Origin: Limosilactobacillus frumenti DSM 13145
GTDB taxonomy: Bacteria > Bacillota > Bacilli > Lactobacillales > Lactobacillaceae
Assembly (NCBI RefSeq): GCF_001436045.1
Contig: NZ_AZER01000014.1
Span: 62,001 to 126,000 of the forward strand
DNA: 64,000 nucleotides
Direction of reading: 5' to 3'
The position numbers were made by a program, and so were the translations under genes. Every line of letters starts with the position of its first letter. Positions within the stretch are counted from its first letter, which is position 1. The notes under the pieces were generated by a model. The model was not told the origin of the DNA, did not search any database, and saw only the letters and a list, made by a program, of their open reading frames with translations. This document shows positions 53,783 through 62,384 of the stretch, in pieces.

Positions 53783-54316
53783 ATGACAACTACTGTTAAA
53801 TTAAATTCAAGTACTGGTCAAGAAATTAACCAAATTAACACCATCAATCAATCGTTATTGCAGTCATTGAATGACGGCCAACACTCACAAGCAGAGGTTC
53901 GTGAGTTAATCAGTCAGATCACCAAACAAACGATTGATGATTCAGTCGAAATTCGGTTACCCTTCTATACTGACTTCGGTCGCAACCTCCACTTTGGCAA
54001 GAATGTTTTCATCAACAGTGGTGTCACTTTTGTCGACTTAGGTGGAATTTACCTCTCCGATAAAGTACTAATTGGTCCAAAAGCAAACATAATTTCGGTC
54101 AATCATCCACTTGACCCGACAAACCGCCGTAACGTTGAGCTTAAACCGGTTTATATACATGAAAACGCCTGGATCGGCGCTAACGCAACTGTTCTGCCTG
54201 GAGTTTCAATTGGCAGAAATGCGGTTGTCGCTGCTGGAGCAGTGGTTACTAAAAACGTTCCTGCTAATACCGTTGTTGCTGGCGTTCCCGCACGAGTAAT
54301 TAAGAAGATTAAATAA
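53783..54316 (+). CDS. Hexapeptide-repeat (left-handed beta-helix) acetyltransferase
   Basis: A 177-aa protein. A helical N-terminus (about 1-50) precedes imperfect hexapeptide turns and the acetyl-CoA motif [42 protein letters not shown]. The maltose/galactoside acetyltransferase group is closest; the true acceptor is unknown. It is the first gene of the likely LysR-controlled group; the next gene follows 18 nt later. Confidence 0.87.
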   Translation: MTTTVKLNSSTGQEINQINTINQSLLQSLNDGQHSQAEVRELISQITKQTIDDSVEIRLPFYTDFGRNLHFGKNVFINSGVTFVDLGGIYLSDKVLIGPKANIISVNHPLDPTNRRNVELKPVYIHENAWIGANATVLPGVSIGRNAVVAAGAVVTKNVPANTVVAGVPARVIKKIK

Positions 54317-54333
54317 TAAAGGAGATTTTATAT

Positions 54334-55293
54334 ATGGCATTTGGCTACATTACCGACTTAGATAACCATCTTAAACGTAAACATGTTTCATATAATAACC
54401 GCTATGGTATCAAAATTGCTGCTGATTTGTACTATCCCAAGGAGCTGCAACGGGGCGATAAGCTCCCAGCACTAATTGTTGGTGCGCCATATGGTGGTAC
54501 TAAGGAACAGGGACCTTCAGTTTATGCAAATGAATTAGGCAAACGCGGTTTTGTCGTTCTGACATTTGATCAAGTTTACATGGGCGAATCTGGTGGTCAT
54601 CCCCGTCACGTGTCCTCACCAGACCTCTTTGCTGAATCATTCAGTGCGGCGGTTGACTATCTTGGCATTCAGGTGCCGTTCGTTGACCGTGAAAAAATCG
54701 GTGTTGTCGGCATTTGTGGTTCGGCCGGATTTGCTCTATCCGCCGCTTCAGTAGATGTGCGAATCAAAGCCATAGCAACGGCTTCAATGTATGATATTAC
54801 TGATATCCGTGGGATGATGAAGCCTTCTAAGGAACAGCTCGACCAGATGAAGAAGAAACTAGCTGAGCAACGGTGGGAAGATTTTGCTAACCAGCAGCCA
54901 GAATATAAGCCATTCTTTCCTAATAAACCACTCCCAAACGTTGACGCTATTCCAGAAATGGATAGTATCAACCGGGAATGGTTCCGTTTCTATGCTGTTC
55001 CACGAGGTTTCCACTCAAATGCTCGCGGCGGTTTCACCACAACTTCTGACCTTGCAATGATGCAATTTTCTGCCTTAGATTATATTGATGAAATTAGTCC
55101 ACGACCGATCTTATTTGTCTTTGGAGATAAAGCACACTCCCGGTCATTTTCTGAACGGGCATACGACTTAGCGAAGGAGCCAAAAGAAAAGTACATTGTC
55201 CAAGACTGTGAACATATTGACCTTTATGACCGGGTTGATAAGATTCCGTTCGACAAGTTAACTGACTTCTTCAAGCAACATTTGAACGCTTAA
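54334..55293 (+). CDS. Alpha/beta hydrolase (YcjY-like)
   Basis: A 319-aa soluble hydrolase. Nucleophile Ser lies in GICGSAGFAL, the oxyanion region in GAPYGG, the acid Asp in FVFGDKAHSRSFSE, and the His near CEHIDLYDR. Related proteins are dienelactone-hydrolase-like esterases of unknown substrate. It lies in the same direction and close to its neighbours. Confidence 0.85.
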   Translation: MAFGYITDLDNHLKRKHVSYNNRYGIKIAADLYYPKELQRGDKLPALIVGAPYGGTKEQGPSVYANELGKRGFVVLTFDQVYMGESGGHPRHVSSPDLFAESFSAAVDYLGIQVPFVDREKIGVVGICGSAGFALSAASVDVRIKAIATASMYDITDIRGMMKPSKEQLDQMKKKLAEQRWEDFANQQPEYKPFFPNKPLPNVDAIPEMDSINREWFRFYAVPRGFHSNARGGFTTTSDLAMMQFSALDYIDEISPRPILFVFGDKAHSRSFSERAYDLAKEPKEKYIVQDCEHIDLYDRVDKIPFDKLTDFFKQHLNA

Positions 55294-55326
55294 TTAACAT
55301 ATAATATTGAAAGAGGAGGGTTTCAC

Positions 55327-56205
55327 ATGAAACATCGTTCTGCCCTGACTACTGTCATTCTGGCAATCGTCATCGCAATTGTTGGTGGCTTTAGTTGGCA
55401 CCATACGCAAGCGGCGCAAAAGTTTGTTCATTCTAATACGCCAACCATTTTCGTCCATGGTTGGGGAAGCAGTTACCATGCGGAAACGTCGATGGCAAAC
55501 GCGGCTAAGCACGCTGACGTTACTAATACCATTGTGCGCGCCAATGTTGATCGAAATGGCCACGTCACTTTTAACCATTCCATCCCAGCAAATGCTACCA
55601 ACCCAATTGTAGAAGTCAATCTCCAGGATAATAAGTTAGAGCGCTACGTAAGCTCCTCTACCAGCAATAACTATGCCGATGCATACCATCACGGTGGAAC
55701 TTATATCCTTAATGTTGTAAAAGCATTAGAAAAGCAACACCACTACTCAGCAATTAACTTAGTGGGTCACTCAATGGGTAACTTGGAAATCGCTAACTAC
55801 ATTAATGATAACTACCCAAGCAATAAGCTTCCAAAGGTCAAGCACCTCGTTGCTATTGCCGGTCACTATAATGGATTAGCTGGTCAAAAAGCCGCGGAAG
55901 GCGCCATTGATGAACAAAGTGGCAAGCCAAGTCAACAAGATCCGGGCTTCACTCAGCTACTCGGTTTACGCGAGCATTTTCCTACCAACACTAAGGTCCT
56001 TAACATCTATGGTAACTACAAGGGCAAAAATTCTGACGGTGACGTGCCAGTTAACTCAGCGAAGACCCTGAAGTACCTTGTTAGTTCACGCGCACAATCT
56101 TACCAGGAACGCGAAATTCGTGGTAGCAAGGCACAACATAGTCAATTACATAATAATAACCACCAAGTTAACCAAGCATTGATTAACTTCTTATGGACTA
56201 AGTAA
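55327..56205 (+). CDS. Exported alpha/beta hydrolase of the DUF915 type
   Basis: A 292-aa cell-surface hydrolase with a signal or anchor helix (about 9-27, TTVILAIVIAIVGGF). FVHGWGSSYHAE, nucleophile Ser in LVGHSMGNLE, Asp in DGDVPVNSAK and His in KAQHSQLH. DUF915 members are common in lactobacilli as surface esterase-like proteins. It begins 33 nt after the soluble hydrolase gene. Confidence 0.88.
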   Translation: MKHRSALTTVILAIVIAIVGGFSWHHTQAAQKFVHSNTPTIFVHGWGSSYHAETSMANAAKHADVTNTIVRANVDRNGHVTFNHSIPANATNPIVEVNLQDNKLERYVSSSTSNNYADAYHHGGTYILNVVKALEKQHHYSAINLVGHSMGNLEIANYINDNYPSNKLPKVKHLVAIAGHYNGLAGQKAAEGAIDEQSGKPSQQDPGFTQLLGLREHFPTNTKVLNIYGNYKGKNSDGDVPVNSAKTLKYLVSSRAQSYQEREIRGSKAQHSQLHNNNHQVNQALINFLWTK

Positions 56206-56207
56206 GC

Positions 56208-56247
56208 AAAAGGGACCAGCCGAAGTGAATCGGCTGGTCCCTTTTTT
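56208..56247. terminator. Terminator after the hydrolase group
   Basis: AAAAGGGACCAGCCGA pairs with TCGGCTGGTCCCTTTT, ending in T6; it also faces the convergent SDR gene. Confidence 0.9.
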
Positions 56248-56257
56248 CTAGCTTATA

Positions 56258-56914
56258 TTAATACCAAGCTGGTTTATCGCCATCAGTTCCTGGCTTATCA
56301 ACACCAAAGTCTTTACGAGCATATGGTGCCGGATCATCAATAATTTTTGCAACAAAGTGACCAATCGACTTCCGTGATACTTCTGTCCCTTTAAAGGATT
56401 CACCACGTTTAGTTGTCTCATAATCAACCTCATCTTTATTTGTTAACCACGCTGGACGAATAATTGTGTAATCCAAATCTGATGAAGAAATCACATCAGC
56501 TGCTTTTCGGTAAGTACCCAAGTAACTATCTTCTTGGCCACCACCGAGTTCTTTATTATTCCATTCCCCAAATTTACCAGGGACTTCATTGTAAATACCG
56601 ATCGAGGAAATCCAAACCAGCTGCTTAACACCGTGTTTATCCATGGCGGCAACAATATTTTCTGCTTGTTGCTGAATTTGCGGGTTCCGTAAGTTAGCAT
56701 AAACGACATCGGCTTGTGCAACGGCTGCATCTAATTCGGCGACCTTCAAAGTATCGCCCTTGATGACCGTTTCCCGTTTATCATCAACATTTGACAAGTG
56801 CTGGGGGGGCCGAGTAAATAGTAATAAATGATCATCACCATTATTTAATAACGCTTTGATTGCGTGTCCGGCAATTTGACCAGTTGCCCCGAGAATTAAT
56901 ACTTGTTTTGTCAT
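56258..56914 (-). CDS. NAD(P)H-binding atypical SDR (NmrA/YwnB-like)
   Basis: A 218-aa Rossmann protein: GATGQIAGHAIKALL cofactor loop, VWISSIGIYNEVPG, YTIIRPAWLT. Typical of flavin- or quinone-related reductases in oxidative-stress regulons. A 19-bp motif upstream (56972-56990) nearly matches one before the nitroreductase, suggesting shared control by the HxlR pair. Confidence 0.85.
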   Translation of the reverse strand: MTKQVLILGATGQIAGHAIKALLNNGDDHLLLFTRPPQHLSNVDDKRETVIKGDTLKVAELDAAVAQADVVYANLRNPQIQQQAENIVAAMDKHGVKQLVWISSIGIYNEVPGKFGEWNNKELGGGQEDSYLGTYRKAADVISSSDLDYTIIRPAWLTNKDEVDYETTKRGESFKGTEVSRKSIGHFVAKIIDDPAPYARKDFGVDKPGTDGDKPAWY

Positions 56915-56971
56915 AACTAATCCTCCTTTGAAAATCTCATTTCCTTACAATTTTCATTATAGGTGCCCAGA

Positions 56972-56990
56972 TTAGTTATTAAAAGTAAGC
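56972..56990 (-). promoter_or_regulatory. Candidate HxlR-type operator of the SDR gene
   Basis: On the minus strand GCTTACTTTTAATAACTAA. It matches 57689-57707 at 15 of 19 positions, including both TTACT and AACTAA ends. Confidence 0.5.
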
Positions 56991-57059
56991 ACTTTCGGGT
57001 AAGATAGTTACTACGTGGTAAGATTTAATTGAGCGCCATCCAATAAGCCAATTCTAAAT

Positions 57060-57662
57060 TTATTGAATTACTTTAAACCGTTCATTATCCGCCATCATTT
57101 CTTTATCACCAGCTGGCGCTTCAATTGAACCAAATGGCATTTCAGCTCGTAATTGCCAACTATCAGGTAGGCCAAATTCTTGATGGATTTCGTCATCAAT
57201 TAATGGATTGTAGTGTTGTAAACTGGCGCCAATGTTATTTTCCGCCAACGCGGTCCAAACGGCCTGCTGAGCACCACCGATTCCTTGTTCTGCCCAGTCG
57301 GCAAAGTTATCAGCATATGTTGGAAATTGCTGTTCTAATTCGTGAACCGTCTTGGTTTCAGTTAGGAAAAGAACAGTACCAAACCCTGCCCGAAAGGTGG
57401 CGATCTTAGCCTGAGTTTTCTTAAATGCATCGGGGTTCTTGACAACCTTTGCTAGTGTGTCCTCAACAATGTCCCAGACCTTATCAGAAGCTTTGCCAAA
57501 TAGAATTACGGCGCGGACCGTTTGACTATTAAAGGCCGTTGGTGATTGCCGGATCGTTTCTTTAATTAAGTCCGCAATTTCAGTTGACGACTGCTGAACT
57601 TGATCACCCAGTGCATAAATAGAACGGCGTTGTTTCAATAATTGGATTACTTGTGATTTCAT
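57060..57662 (-). CDS. Nitroreductase-family flavoprotein
   Basis: A 200-aa protein of the YdgI/HBN type: RRSIYALGD FMN contact, SPTAFNSQTVRAVILFG, and EQGIGGAQQAVWTALAENNIGASLQHYNP. It reduces nitro compounds or quinones with NAD(P)H. Divergent from the twin HxlR regulators, a very common pairing, so it is their likely main target. Confidence 0.88.
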   Translation of the reverse strand: MKSQVIQLLKQRRSIYALGDQVQQSSTEIADLIKETIRQSPTAFNSQTVRAVILFGKASDKVWDIVEDTLAKVVKNPDAFKKTQAKIATFRAGFGTVLFLTETKTVHELEQQFPTYADNFADWAEQGIGGAQQAVWTALAENNIGASLQHYNPLIDDEIHQEFGLPDSWQLRAEMPFGSIEAPAGDKEMMADNERFKVIQ

Positions 57663-57688
57663 AATTTATTACCCCTTTCAGTTATTTC

Positions 57689-57707
57689 ACTTACTAATAG
57701 TAACTAA
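57689..57707. promoter_or_regulatory. Candidate HxlR-type operator in the divergent promoter
   Basis: ACTTACTAATAGTAACTAA; its core TTACTAATAGTAA is a 13-bp palindrome between the nitroreductase and the first HxlR gene. Confidence 0.55.
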
Positions 57708-57788
57708 AAATAATAATATAGCAAGAAGGGAATTGTTTTACCCTTAGTTACAAATTATTCCCTATCCATACCACAGGAGGTTCTATCA

Positions 57789-58118
57789 ATGGCTAAATCA
57801 TCATCTTGTGCGATTGAATATACCCTTTCCTTAATCGCCGGTAAATGGAAAACCGTCATTCTCTACCACTTGTTTCATCAGCCGGTTTATCGTTTCAATG
57901 AATTAAAGAAGCTCATGCCCGACTGCTCACAGCGCATGTTATCATTACAATTGAAAGAGCTAGAAAAAGCGGGATTGATTCAAAAGAAAGTCTATCCAGT
58001 TGTTCCACCTAAGACCGAATATTCATTAACAAAACTTGGTCAAAGCATGCTTCCAGTAATCAAAGCAATGGATAAGTGGGGATTGGACCACCACAATCAA
58101 TTAAATAAGGAGCCTTGA
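57789..58118 (+). CDS. HxlR-family redox-type regulator, first copy
   Basis: A 109-aa winged-helix protein. Cys7 in SSSCAIEYTLSLIAGKWK sits where family members such as HypR sense thiol stress. FNELKKLMPDCSQRMLSLQLKELEKAGLI is the HTH. AGGAGG lies before the ATG. Its stop nearly touches the next HxlR gene. Confidence 0.9.
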   Translation: MAKSSSCAIEYTLSLIAGKWKTVILYHLFHQPVYRFNELKKLMPDCSQRMLSLQLKELEKAGLIQKKVYPVVPPKTEYSLTKLGQSMLPVIKAMDKWGLDHHNQLNKEP

Positions 58119-58120
58119 TA

Positions 58121-58558
58121 ATGAGTTCAGCGAAAAAGATGTTCAATACCGGCGCCGAATATGCCTTGTCAATCATTGGCGGCAAGTGGAAGCCCGTCAT
58201 CCTATACCTATTGGCAGGACATCCCCGGCGAACAAGCGAATTAGTGAAACAGTTAGGCACCTCTTATAAGGTACTGGCCGACCAGCTACGTGAAATGATT
58301 GATGCGGGATTGGTCAGTCGAAAAAGTTACAATACCGTTCCACCCCACGTCGAGTATCGGTTAACGGATGATGGGGAAAATCTCTACGCCGCATTACGCT
58401 ACCTGAATTACTGGGGTGAACAGCGTGCTAGTGAATCCCCGGATATTAAAATTATGTGCACTAATCAAATGAAGGCCGCTGGTGATGATGGACTATGCGT
58501 CATCACTAAGCAACACTTGCACCACTGGAAGCAAGAGATTGTACACCCTAAGAACTAA
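58121..58558 (+). CDS. HxlR-family regulator, second copy
   Basis: A 145-aa paralog. The HTH is TSELVKQLGTSYKVLADQLREMIDAGLV. The N-terminal sensing Cys is replaced (NTGAEYALSIIGGKWK). It has a C-terminal extension with two Cys and a His cluster (MCTNQM, LCVITKQHLHHW). ATG 58121 follows AAGGAG; it starts 2 nt after the first copy ends. The two may form heterodimers or answer different signals. Confidence 0.88.
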   Translation: MSSAKKMFNTGAEYALSIIGGKWKPVILYLLAGHPRRTSELVKQLGTSYKVLADQLREMIDAGLVSRKSYNTVPPHVEYRLTDDGENLYAALRYLNYWGEQRASESPDIKIMCTNQMKAAGDDGLCVITKQHLHHWKQEIVHPKN

Positions 58559-58562
58559 CTAA

Positions 58563-58760
58563 AAAGAAGCTGGGAATTAACCTTCTCAGGAGCCTGGTGG
58601 GCTAACCTAGAACGATGAACGGTGATGGAATCATCGGAATCGTTCGTAGTTATCCTCTAAGGCGCTGGTTAATTCACGCAATTAGACTCAGTAAGTTCGA
58701 GACTACTAGTAACAGAGAAGAGGTTGAGAAAAAGCAGAATGTTTTTCCTCAACCTCTTTA
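58563..58760 (+). ncRNA. Structured RNA element with its own terminator, copy B
   Basis: Same layout as 4360-4562: GGGAATTAACC near 58571 with GGTTAATT near 58668, GAACGAT with ATCGTTC, and a terminator GAGGTTGAGAAAAA...TTTTTCCTCAACCTC. Against copy A the stem changes GGGTTAG/CTAACCC to GGTTGAG/CTCAACC, keeping pairing. It lies 4 nt after the second HxlR gene and abuts the convergent gene at 58767, the same placement as copy A. Confidence 0.7.
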
Positions 58761-58766
58761 GCGTCA

Positions 58767-59420
58767 CTATATTAACTTTTGATATAAGGGAACGAGTTCG
58801 CCAATTGCCTGTTCAATAAAACTCTCCATATTGATTCCACAATCACGGTCGCGGAAGGCAAATTTACCAAGCATAAAGGTTGATTTAGTTGCTCGCTGGT
58901 CAAATTGGTCACGCTGGTCACGATCATTTAAATAGTCATGCAGGCTAATCTGAGGATCGAGTTTCATTTCCAATTGATCCCACAGGTACCAATCAGAAAT
59001 GCCCTTCCCTGGACTCCATTCGGGAATTGCTGTTAATAGTAAATTAAACTCAGCAGGTGTGCCATGCCGATGATCACTGCGGTAATGTTGAAGCATCAGA
59101 TAGACTTTTAACTGCTTACGATCAAGCATGACGCCAATACAGGGGTTAGCTTCGGCCAAGACGGCTAGCCGATAAGAGGCCCAAAAGTGCTCACGAATGT
59201 TCCAACCATTCGTCCAACTTTCAATATGCGTCTTAGCAAATAACCCGAGCGGCAGCTGATTGGAAACATTGATCTGAACCCGCTTCCAGACGCACCATTC
59301 TTTTTTGAACTGGTCCTTAATCATCGCCACTTCTTCTGGTGGGTACTGTTCCTTTAACTTCTTAAACGAAAAATCCGGCCGGTCAAAAAGCCTAAACATT
59401 TCTTCTTTTAAGGCGGTCAT
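58767..59420 (-). CDS. Conserved soluble protein of unknown function
   Basis: A 217-aa, Trp- and Arg-rich protein (HIESWTNGWNIREHFWASYRLA, VMLDRKQLKVYLMLQHYRSDH, RATKSTFMLGKFAFRDRDC). No membrane segment or catalytic motif that I know. It may fit the HI_0552-like family (recollection, low confidence). It is transcribed alone, with its end just beside RNA copy B. Confidence 0.7.
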   Translation of the reverse strand: MTALKEEMFRLFDRPDFSFKKLKEQYPPEEVAMIKDQFKKEWCVWKRVQINVSNQLPLGLFAKTHIESWTNGWNIREHFWASYRLAVLAEANPCIGVMLDRKQLKVYLMLQHYRSDHRHGTPAEFNLLLTAIPEWSPGKGISDWYLWDQLEMKLDPQISLHDYLNDRDQRDQFDQRATKSTFMLGKFAFRDRDCGINMESFIEQAIGELVPLYQKLI

Positions 59421-59489
59421 TTACCCCATCTCCCCAAAATAAATCGTCAACAGGCGTTCATAATGATGTCTGTTGGCGATTTTAGTTAT

Positions 59490-60812
59490 TTATTGAAGTG
59501 AATCCCAAGCTTTCAAGGTAACTGGTGTTTGATCAGCTAGCTTCTTTAAATCATCACTTAGGTATTTCTTATTGATGACGGCTTCATAAGTATATTCCTC
59601 AAACCAATCTTGGGTCATAACGAAGTAACCATTGTCACCATTGTCTTTGCCCCAACTGTTTTCGATCTTCCAACGAACTGGTTGGTCGTCTTGTAAATCA
59701 AAGCCAGTCAAAGTCATAGCATGAGAAACCATGGCTTGCTTCGTTTCCAGACGGTCTTTCTTGTTCATCGTGAAGTCAACATCCAATAATTCAGCGCGAT
59801 GGAATAAGTTGGCGTCCATCAACCCCCGTTTGCGATCCATTTGTTGTAAGACATCGTTACCAACCCAAACGGTTTCGCCAGCCTTAAGTTGCTTCATTGC
59901 TGTTTCTTGCAAGTACTTAAATGGGACATTAACAAACTTGATCGGAATACCACCAGCAACGCTGTCTTGAGTTGGCATTGCGTAAACCTTATTGTATTCA
60001 TGATCAGGAGCATTGGTGACAACGACATAATCATTCAGATTAGTGTCAAAGTATTCCCGGTAGAACTTAAGTGGTGTTAGCCCTAATACTTGGTGGAACT
60101 TCTTATCATCATCACGGAATTCCAGGTCAAATTTCGTCGGTGGTTCACCAAATGAGTAGGCGGCCACCTTGTAAACATCGGCCATCATCTTTTGTTGAGC
60201 CTTTGATAATTCATCTTCGCTGGCCCCGTCTTGGACCATCTGCCGCAATACCAGTGCGTCTTTCCGCATTAGGTAATTCTCCACTTCAGCAACATCAGAA
60301 GTATCACGTGTGTTGTGGGTATCTGGCATAACATATTCTGGTACTACCCCGTACTTCTCAATGATGGAAGCAGCATTAGCCCACTGGCCACCATCATTTA
60401 AAGCAAAATCTAAGTAAAAGTCGACTGTCCGATCATGAAGTGGTTTCTTGGCCGTTTCAATAATCTTTTGGAAGTACATGTTAGCCCGTTCAATTCGATC
60501 CCAGAAGAACAAGTAGTTTTGGGAAAGTTCAAAGTCCTTGAAGTTATACTTCTTCGCAAATTTATGACGAAGCGTGTTCAAAGTTGCAAAGGACCAGCAA
60601 CGTCCACTGTGCCGCTGGTTACTTGGCTTACCAGTCTTAATTTCATATGAAAACGCCCGGTGTAAACGTTCGCTCGCGGTTGGGTCTTCACTCGCATTCT
60701 TAATTCCGTTCTTTTGGATAGCTCGGGCAATCACGTCCGCTGCTGGCCGAGCATGAAAAATCTTCTTATATTCCTGCACCATTGAATTAGTTAAATGATG
60801 TTCCTCTGTCAT
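59490..60812 (-). CDS. pepC: Aminopeptidase C (C1 papain/bleomycin-hydrolase family)
   Basis: A 440-aa cysteine peptidase. Catalytic Cys in QRHSGRCWSFATLN, His in SHAMTLTGFDL, Asn in WKIENSWGKDNGDNGYF. It removes N-terminal residues from peptides in the cytoplasm as a hexamer. PepE/PepG endopeptidases are close paralogs, and the short C-terminus (LKAWDSLQ) does not settle this. ATG 60812 follows GAAGGG; the frame from 60836 lacks a site. Confidence 0.9.
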   Translation of the reverse strand: MTEEHHLTNSMVQEYKKIFHARPAADVIARAIQKNGIKNASEDPTASERLHRAFSYEIKTGKPSNQRHSGRCWSFATLNTLRHKFAKKYNFKDFELSQNYLFFWDRIERANMYFQKIIETAKKPLHDRTVDFYLDFALNDGGQWANAASIIEKYGVVPEYVMPDTHNTRDTSDVAEVENYLMRKDALVLRQMVQDGASEDELSKAQQKMMADVYKVAAYSFGEPPTKFDLEFRDDDKKFHQVLGLTPLKFYREYFDTNLNDYVVVTNAPDHEYNKVYAMPTQDSVAGGIPIKFVNVPFKYLQETAMKQLKAGETVWVGNDVLQQMDRKRGLMDANLFHRAELLDVDFTMNKKDRLETKQAMVSHAMTLTGFDLQDDQPVRWKIENSWGKDNGDNGYFVMTQDWFEEYTYEAVINKKYLSDDLKKLADQTPVTLKAWDSLQ

Positions 60813-60960
60813 AATATTCCCTTCTTTTAGATACATTAACTTAATATGACTATTACAACTTCAATGATAGCGCATTCCTTAACAAAAAGCTTCTTTCTGA
60901 GACCCTTTTAATTGTTTGCCCACCACAAGTTATTTAAACTGAACCTGAGGAGGAATTAAT

Positions 60961-61602
60961 ATGGCAAAAGTATTTATTGCTGGTGGTTCTGGCCGAGTTG
61001 CTACGGCTCTAATTAAGAATTTAGTTAAGGCTGGTAACGAAGTCGTTGCTGGAGCCCGTCATACCGAAAACATTATCAGTGGTCAACATATCACTGCTGT
61101 AACTTTAGAATTACATGCCCCGGTAGATGAGATTGTTCACCTTATGAAAGGCTGCACGGCAGTTTACTTTGTCGCCGGTTCACGTGGTCAAGACCTACTT
61201 CAAACCGATGCCTTTGGAGCAGTTAAAACTATGCAGGCGGCAGAATTGTGCGGTATTAAACGATATATTATGCTATCTTCAATGTATGCCCTCCAGCCAG
61301 AAAAGTGGGCTCATTATCAAGCCTTAGCGGACATTACTGATTACAACATTGCCAAATTCTTTGCTGATAACTACCTCATTCACCAAACGAGTTTGGACTA
61401 TACGATTATTCAGCCGGCAGCATTAACTGAAGAACAACCGACTGGTAAGGTAACTTTCGGCGCCGGTGATGATACTACAAACACCATTGATGACGTTGCC
61501 CAAGTTCTCGCTGATGTTTTGCCTCGGCCTAATACAATCGGCAAAGTGATTATGATGCGTAACGGTAAAACACCAATTGATACGGCCCTTGACCAACTAT
61601 AA
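60961..61602 (+). CDS. NAD(P)-binding atypical SDR (YhfK-like)
   Basis: A 213-aa Rossmann protein: VFIAGGSGRVATALIKNLVKAG, YFVAGSRGQDLLQTDA, YIMLSSMYALQPEKW, YTIIQPAALTEEQPTG. Paralogous in type to the SDR at 56258-56914. AGGAGG lies before the ATG. Reaction unknown. Confidence 0.85.
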   Translation: MAKVFIAGGSGRVATALIKNLVKAGNEVVAGARHTENIISGQHITAVTLELHAPVDEIVHLMKGCTAVYFVAGSRGQDLLQTDAFGAVKTMQAAELCGIKRYIMLSSMYALQPEKWAHYQALADITDYNIAKFFADNYLIHQTSLDYTIIQPAALTEEQPTGKVTFGAGDDTTNTIDDVAQVLADVLPRPNTIGKVIMMRNGKTPIDTALDQL

Positions 61603-61611
61603 TAATTTTAT

Positions 61612-61655
61612 AAGAGAGTGACAGCAAAATTTCTTGCGGTCACGCTCATTTTTTG
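61612..61655 (+). terminator. Terminator after the SDR gene
   Basis: GAGAGTGAC pairs with GTCACGCTC around an imperfect inner stem (GCAAAATTTCTTGC), followed by ATTTTTTG. Confidence 0.75.
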
Positions 61656-61675
61656 TAATCATCTCGGAGGTTAAT

Positions 61676-62311
61676 ATGAATAACGAACAGCGAATTCATT
61701 CCGGACAAATTTATTCGCCGGAAGATCCCCAAATTATGAAAAAGCAGACTCAAGCAATGCTGGCAATGTATAAATATAATCAAACCTTACCTACTGAATC
61801 AGCGAAACGGCAACAACTGCTCAAAGAGATGTTCGCTGAAGTTGGTAAAAACTGCTACATTGAGCCCCCGTTCCATGCTAATTGGGGTGGTCACCACATT
61901 AAGCTAGGCGATCACGTTTATGCGAACTTTAATTTAACCATTGCTGATGACACATACGTTACCATCGGTAGTCACACGATGATTGGCCCTAATGTTACTA
62001 TGTCTTCCGCAGCTCACCCGATCTTGCCAGAGCTCCGTAAAAAGGGTTATCAATACAACTTACCTATTAAGATTGGTCAAAATTGTTGGTTGGGGGCCGG
62101 CGTAATTATTCTCCCCGGCATCACAATTGGCGATAATGCCGTCATTGGCGCTGGCGCAGTCGTTACACATGATATTCCAGCTAATGTTGTCGCAATGGGG
62201 GTCCCAGCACGAGTGGCTCGTTCAATTAGTGACCATGACCGCCAATATTATGATCACAATCGACCAATTGATCAGTCATTATTAGACAAGCTTGACAATT
62301 CACAAAGGTAA
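61676..62311 (+). CDS. Sugar O-acetyltransferase (maltose/galactoside acetyltransferase family)
   Basis: A 211-aa left-handed beta-helix enzyme: N-terminal Maa domain (GQIYSPEDPQIMKKQTQ), catalytic His in SSAAHPILPELR, and IGQNCWLGAGVIILPGITIGDNAVIGAG, then AVVTHDIPANVVAMGVPARV. ATG 61676 follows CGGAGG. The acceptor sugar is unknown. Confidence 0.9.
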   Translation: MNNEQRIHSGQIYSPEDPQIMKKQTQAMLAMYKYNQTLPTESAKRQQLLKEMFAEVGKNCYIEPPFHANWGGHHIKLGDHVYANFNLTIADDTYVTIGSHTMIGPNVTMSSAAHPILPELRKKGYQYNLPIKIGQNCWLGAGVIILPGITIGDNAVIGAGAVVTHDIPANVVAMGVPARVARSISDHDRQYYDHNRPIDQSLLDKLDNSQR

Positions 62312-62384
62312 TGCGAAACGCTTGCGGTCCCCTGTAATAATCGCTAAACTAAGACGGTGAATTTTATTCTGGGGGGATAAAGAG

